The notes beneath the pieces were generated by a model. The model ran no database searches. It was not told the origin of the DNA and was given only the letters and a program-made list of their open reading frames with translations. The position numbers were made by a program, and so were the translations under genes. Shown here piece by piece: positions 62,899-64,000 of a stretch of DNA of 64,000 bases. Within the stretch, counting starts at the first letter, position 1. Every line of letters starts with the position of its first letter. Source of the DNA: Nitrospira sp. CG24E (GTDB lineage Bacteria > Nitrospirota > Nitrospiria > Nitrospirales > Nitrospiraceae); NCBI GenBank assembly GCA_002869895.2, contig NEWP02000011.1:1-64000 (forward strand), in the 5' to 3' direction.

Positions 62899-62989
62899 AA
62901 GGCTGCCTGGCGATTCCCAGTGCTCACACAACGCGCGGTTGCAGACTCCCCTCGTTGATGCGCGCACATGTCATGGACCAAGATGCCCC
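62899..62989 (+). repeat. Conserved-core hairpin element, family 1, degraded copy E
   Basis: Core AGTGCTCACACAACGCGCGG ... CCTCGTTGATGCGCGCACA matches the consensus with several changes; outer arms pair poorly. Together with copy D it fills much of the 62764-63088 spacer, which holds no gene. Confidence 0.55.
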
Positions 62990-63088
62990 CGAAAAAGTAC
63001 AATGAGCTAGTTTCCTCACTGTGATCGCACTTTCAATTCGTGTCGGGATACGGGATGTCTCGGAAGGCCCCTCAATCAAAGGTAACGC

Positions 63089-64000
63089 ATGCAGCCTTTT
63101 TCCATTCGTCACAGTAAGGCACTTCTGGAACAGCGCATTCGGGTCTCGATGAAGGACCGTTTGCGCGTGCGCCTGTGGATGACCATCCAGAAATACAATG
63201 AGGGCTATTGGTACCAGCCAGACACCTCAGATAATTGGTCATCACAAACGAACCATCTCGAGCAAACAGAGGGTAAGTTGAAGCGGCTTCTTGGACTACC
63301 TGAACTGAGATCGCGCGCCGCCGAAGAAGCAGTTGGGATTGAAGGGTACTTCATGAAAGGATATCCATCATGTGCCCTTGAGGTAACCGAGCAATTCACA
63401 GAGGAATTAGCTACATACGGTGACTCTGGGAAGGAAAACGCGGCGAGGTTTCAAGCAGAAGTAAACGAAGCAATGATTGATTTCGAGTGTGCATGGCGCC
63501 TCTCTGATGGGCGATTTTTCCAAATCGATACTGAATTCTTTCACGGGGAGATCGTCCAGAAGGGCGAAGATGTGTTACGGGAGAAAGGCTTTGAGGGGGC
63601 CCACGATGAGTTTCGGGAATCCCGCGAGGATCTTTCGGACGGAAAAACCAAAGATGTCATTCTCAAGGCATTTAAAAGCTTCGAGAGTACGTTGAAGACT
63701 GTGACGAACAAGCAGAGCGGAGATGTAAGCGATTTACTCCGGCTGTTCCGAGAAGATGGATTTCTTGATGACATTTCAGAAGCACAGGCAAAGGCGATGG
63801 GCAAGCAAGTACTTGCGTCTATTGCGACGCTACGGAATGAGCTTGCGGGACACGGACAGGGAAATGCAATCTTAGAAGTGCCACGCCCATATGCTGTTCT
63901 TGCCTTACACTTAGCTGGATCTTTAAACCAATTCATCGTGGCTCAATATTTGAGAAAAGCAACCATGACGCCAAAAACATCAGGGCCAACCGAAAAATCT
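63089..64000 (+). CDS. Abortive infection-like protein with C-terminal HEPN motif, 3'-truncated
   Basis: The frame starts at ATG 63089 (MQPFSIRHSKALLEQRI) and is open to the window edge, 304 codons. The N-terminal part (RLRVRLWMTIQKYNEGYWYQ) resembles the AbiJ-type N-terminal domain, and the end has an Abi_C/HEPN-like ATLRNELAGHGQGNA with the RN...GHG motif of HEPN-type abortive infection proteins. Such proteins are thought to cleave RNA or halt growth upon phage attack. Codon choice is more AT-rich than neighbours, suggesting transfer. AAGG lies upstream. The stop lies outside, and no partner is visible. Confidence 0.65.
   Translation, partial: MQPFSIRHSKALLEQRIRVSMKDRLRVRLWMTIQKYNEGYWYQPDTSDNWSSQTNHLEQTEGKLKRLLGLPELRSRAAEEAVGIEGYFMKGYPSCALEVTEQFTEELATYGDSGKENAARFQAEVNEAMIDFECAWRLSDGRFFQIDTEFFHGEIVQKGEDVLREKGFEGAHDEFRESREDLSDGKTKDVILKAFKSFESTLKTVTNKQSGDVSDLLRLFREDGFLDDISEAQAKAMGKQVLASIATLRNELAGHGQGNAILEVPRPYAVLALHLAGSLNQFIVAQYLRKATMTPKTSGPTEKS

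Noticed and set aside
1-64000. tRNA, rRNA, tmRNA or riboswitch genes
   Set aside because: I looked in the spacers for T-loop and acceptor pairs and known riboswitch cores and found none convincing; a covariance-model scan would settle it.

Overview
The window looks like chromosomal DNA of a Gram-negative, moderately GC-rich bacterium, most likely a Nitrospira-type nitrite oxidiser (phylum Nitrospirota). This is inferred from protein flavour, hopanoid/squalene genes (hpnD, hpnE), an LPS/KDO cluster, the uppS-cdsA-dxr-rseP-proS order and repeat-rich spacers; no rRNA or other marker is present to prove it. I found no tRNA, rRNA or CRISPR array.

Layout. 1-5.4 kb: the 3' end of a giant RTX/Ig-repeat protein, an Uma2 nuclease-like gene and a HlyB-type ABC exporter (type I secretion without a visible HlyD). 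5.5-10.4 kb is an accessory patch: an EVE-domain/nuclease-like fusion beside a HEPN-like protein, a 200-bp imperfect palindrome, an O-methyltransferase, a decayed MazEF-like pair and an intact Phd/RelE-like pair. 10.5-13.2 kb holds small membrane proteins and a sigma-54 activator broken by an internal deletion. 13.5-18.3 kb: a FolB-methyltransferase fusion, a PHP phosphoesterase, and a membrane Ser/Thr kinase followed by its PP2C phosphatase. 18.3-31.5 kb is mixed housekeeping: YjbQ, SH3 and HAD proteins, a BtuF-like protein, hpnD-hpnE, UDG4, two PEBP proteins and PmbA/TldD. 31.6-37.7 kb is the isoprenoid/phospholipid/envelope operon uppS-cdsA-dxr-rseP-proS, then a GAF-containing type IV pilus/type II secretion ATPase and a PilZ protein. 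41.5-51.3 kb has small basic proteins, a DEAD-box helicase, an insertion sequence, a fatty acid desaturase, two RRM RNA-binding proteins, a PagL-like protein and a lipoprotein. 51.7-61.2 kb, minus strand, is envelope biogenesis: lepA-lepB-rfaE1-kdsB-pyrG-kdsA-kdsD, then pgsA and plsY. The window ends with bioA (plus strand) and the start of an abortive-infection-like HEPN gene cut by the window edge.

The most unusual signal is in the spacers. Two families of dispersed hairpins have a conserved interior but locus-specific outer arms that are complementary to each other. Family 1 has about 50 conserved nucleotides at 5268-5367, 51441-51560, 51633-51730 and 62772-62869, with a worn copy at 62899-62989. 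Family 2 is at 13002-13144, 25711-25816 and 55011-55132, plus half-copies. They sit at or over gene ends; one supplies the signal-peptide coding of a lipoprotein and others overlap the ends of hlyB and plsY. Together with the palindrome at 7539-7739 they may represent an undescribed fold-back element or structured RNA system of this lineage.
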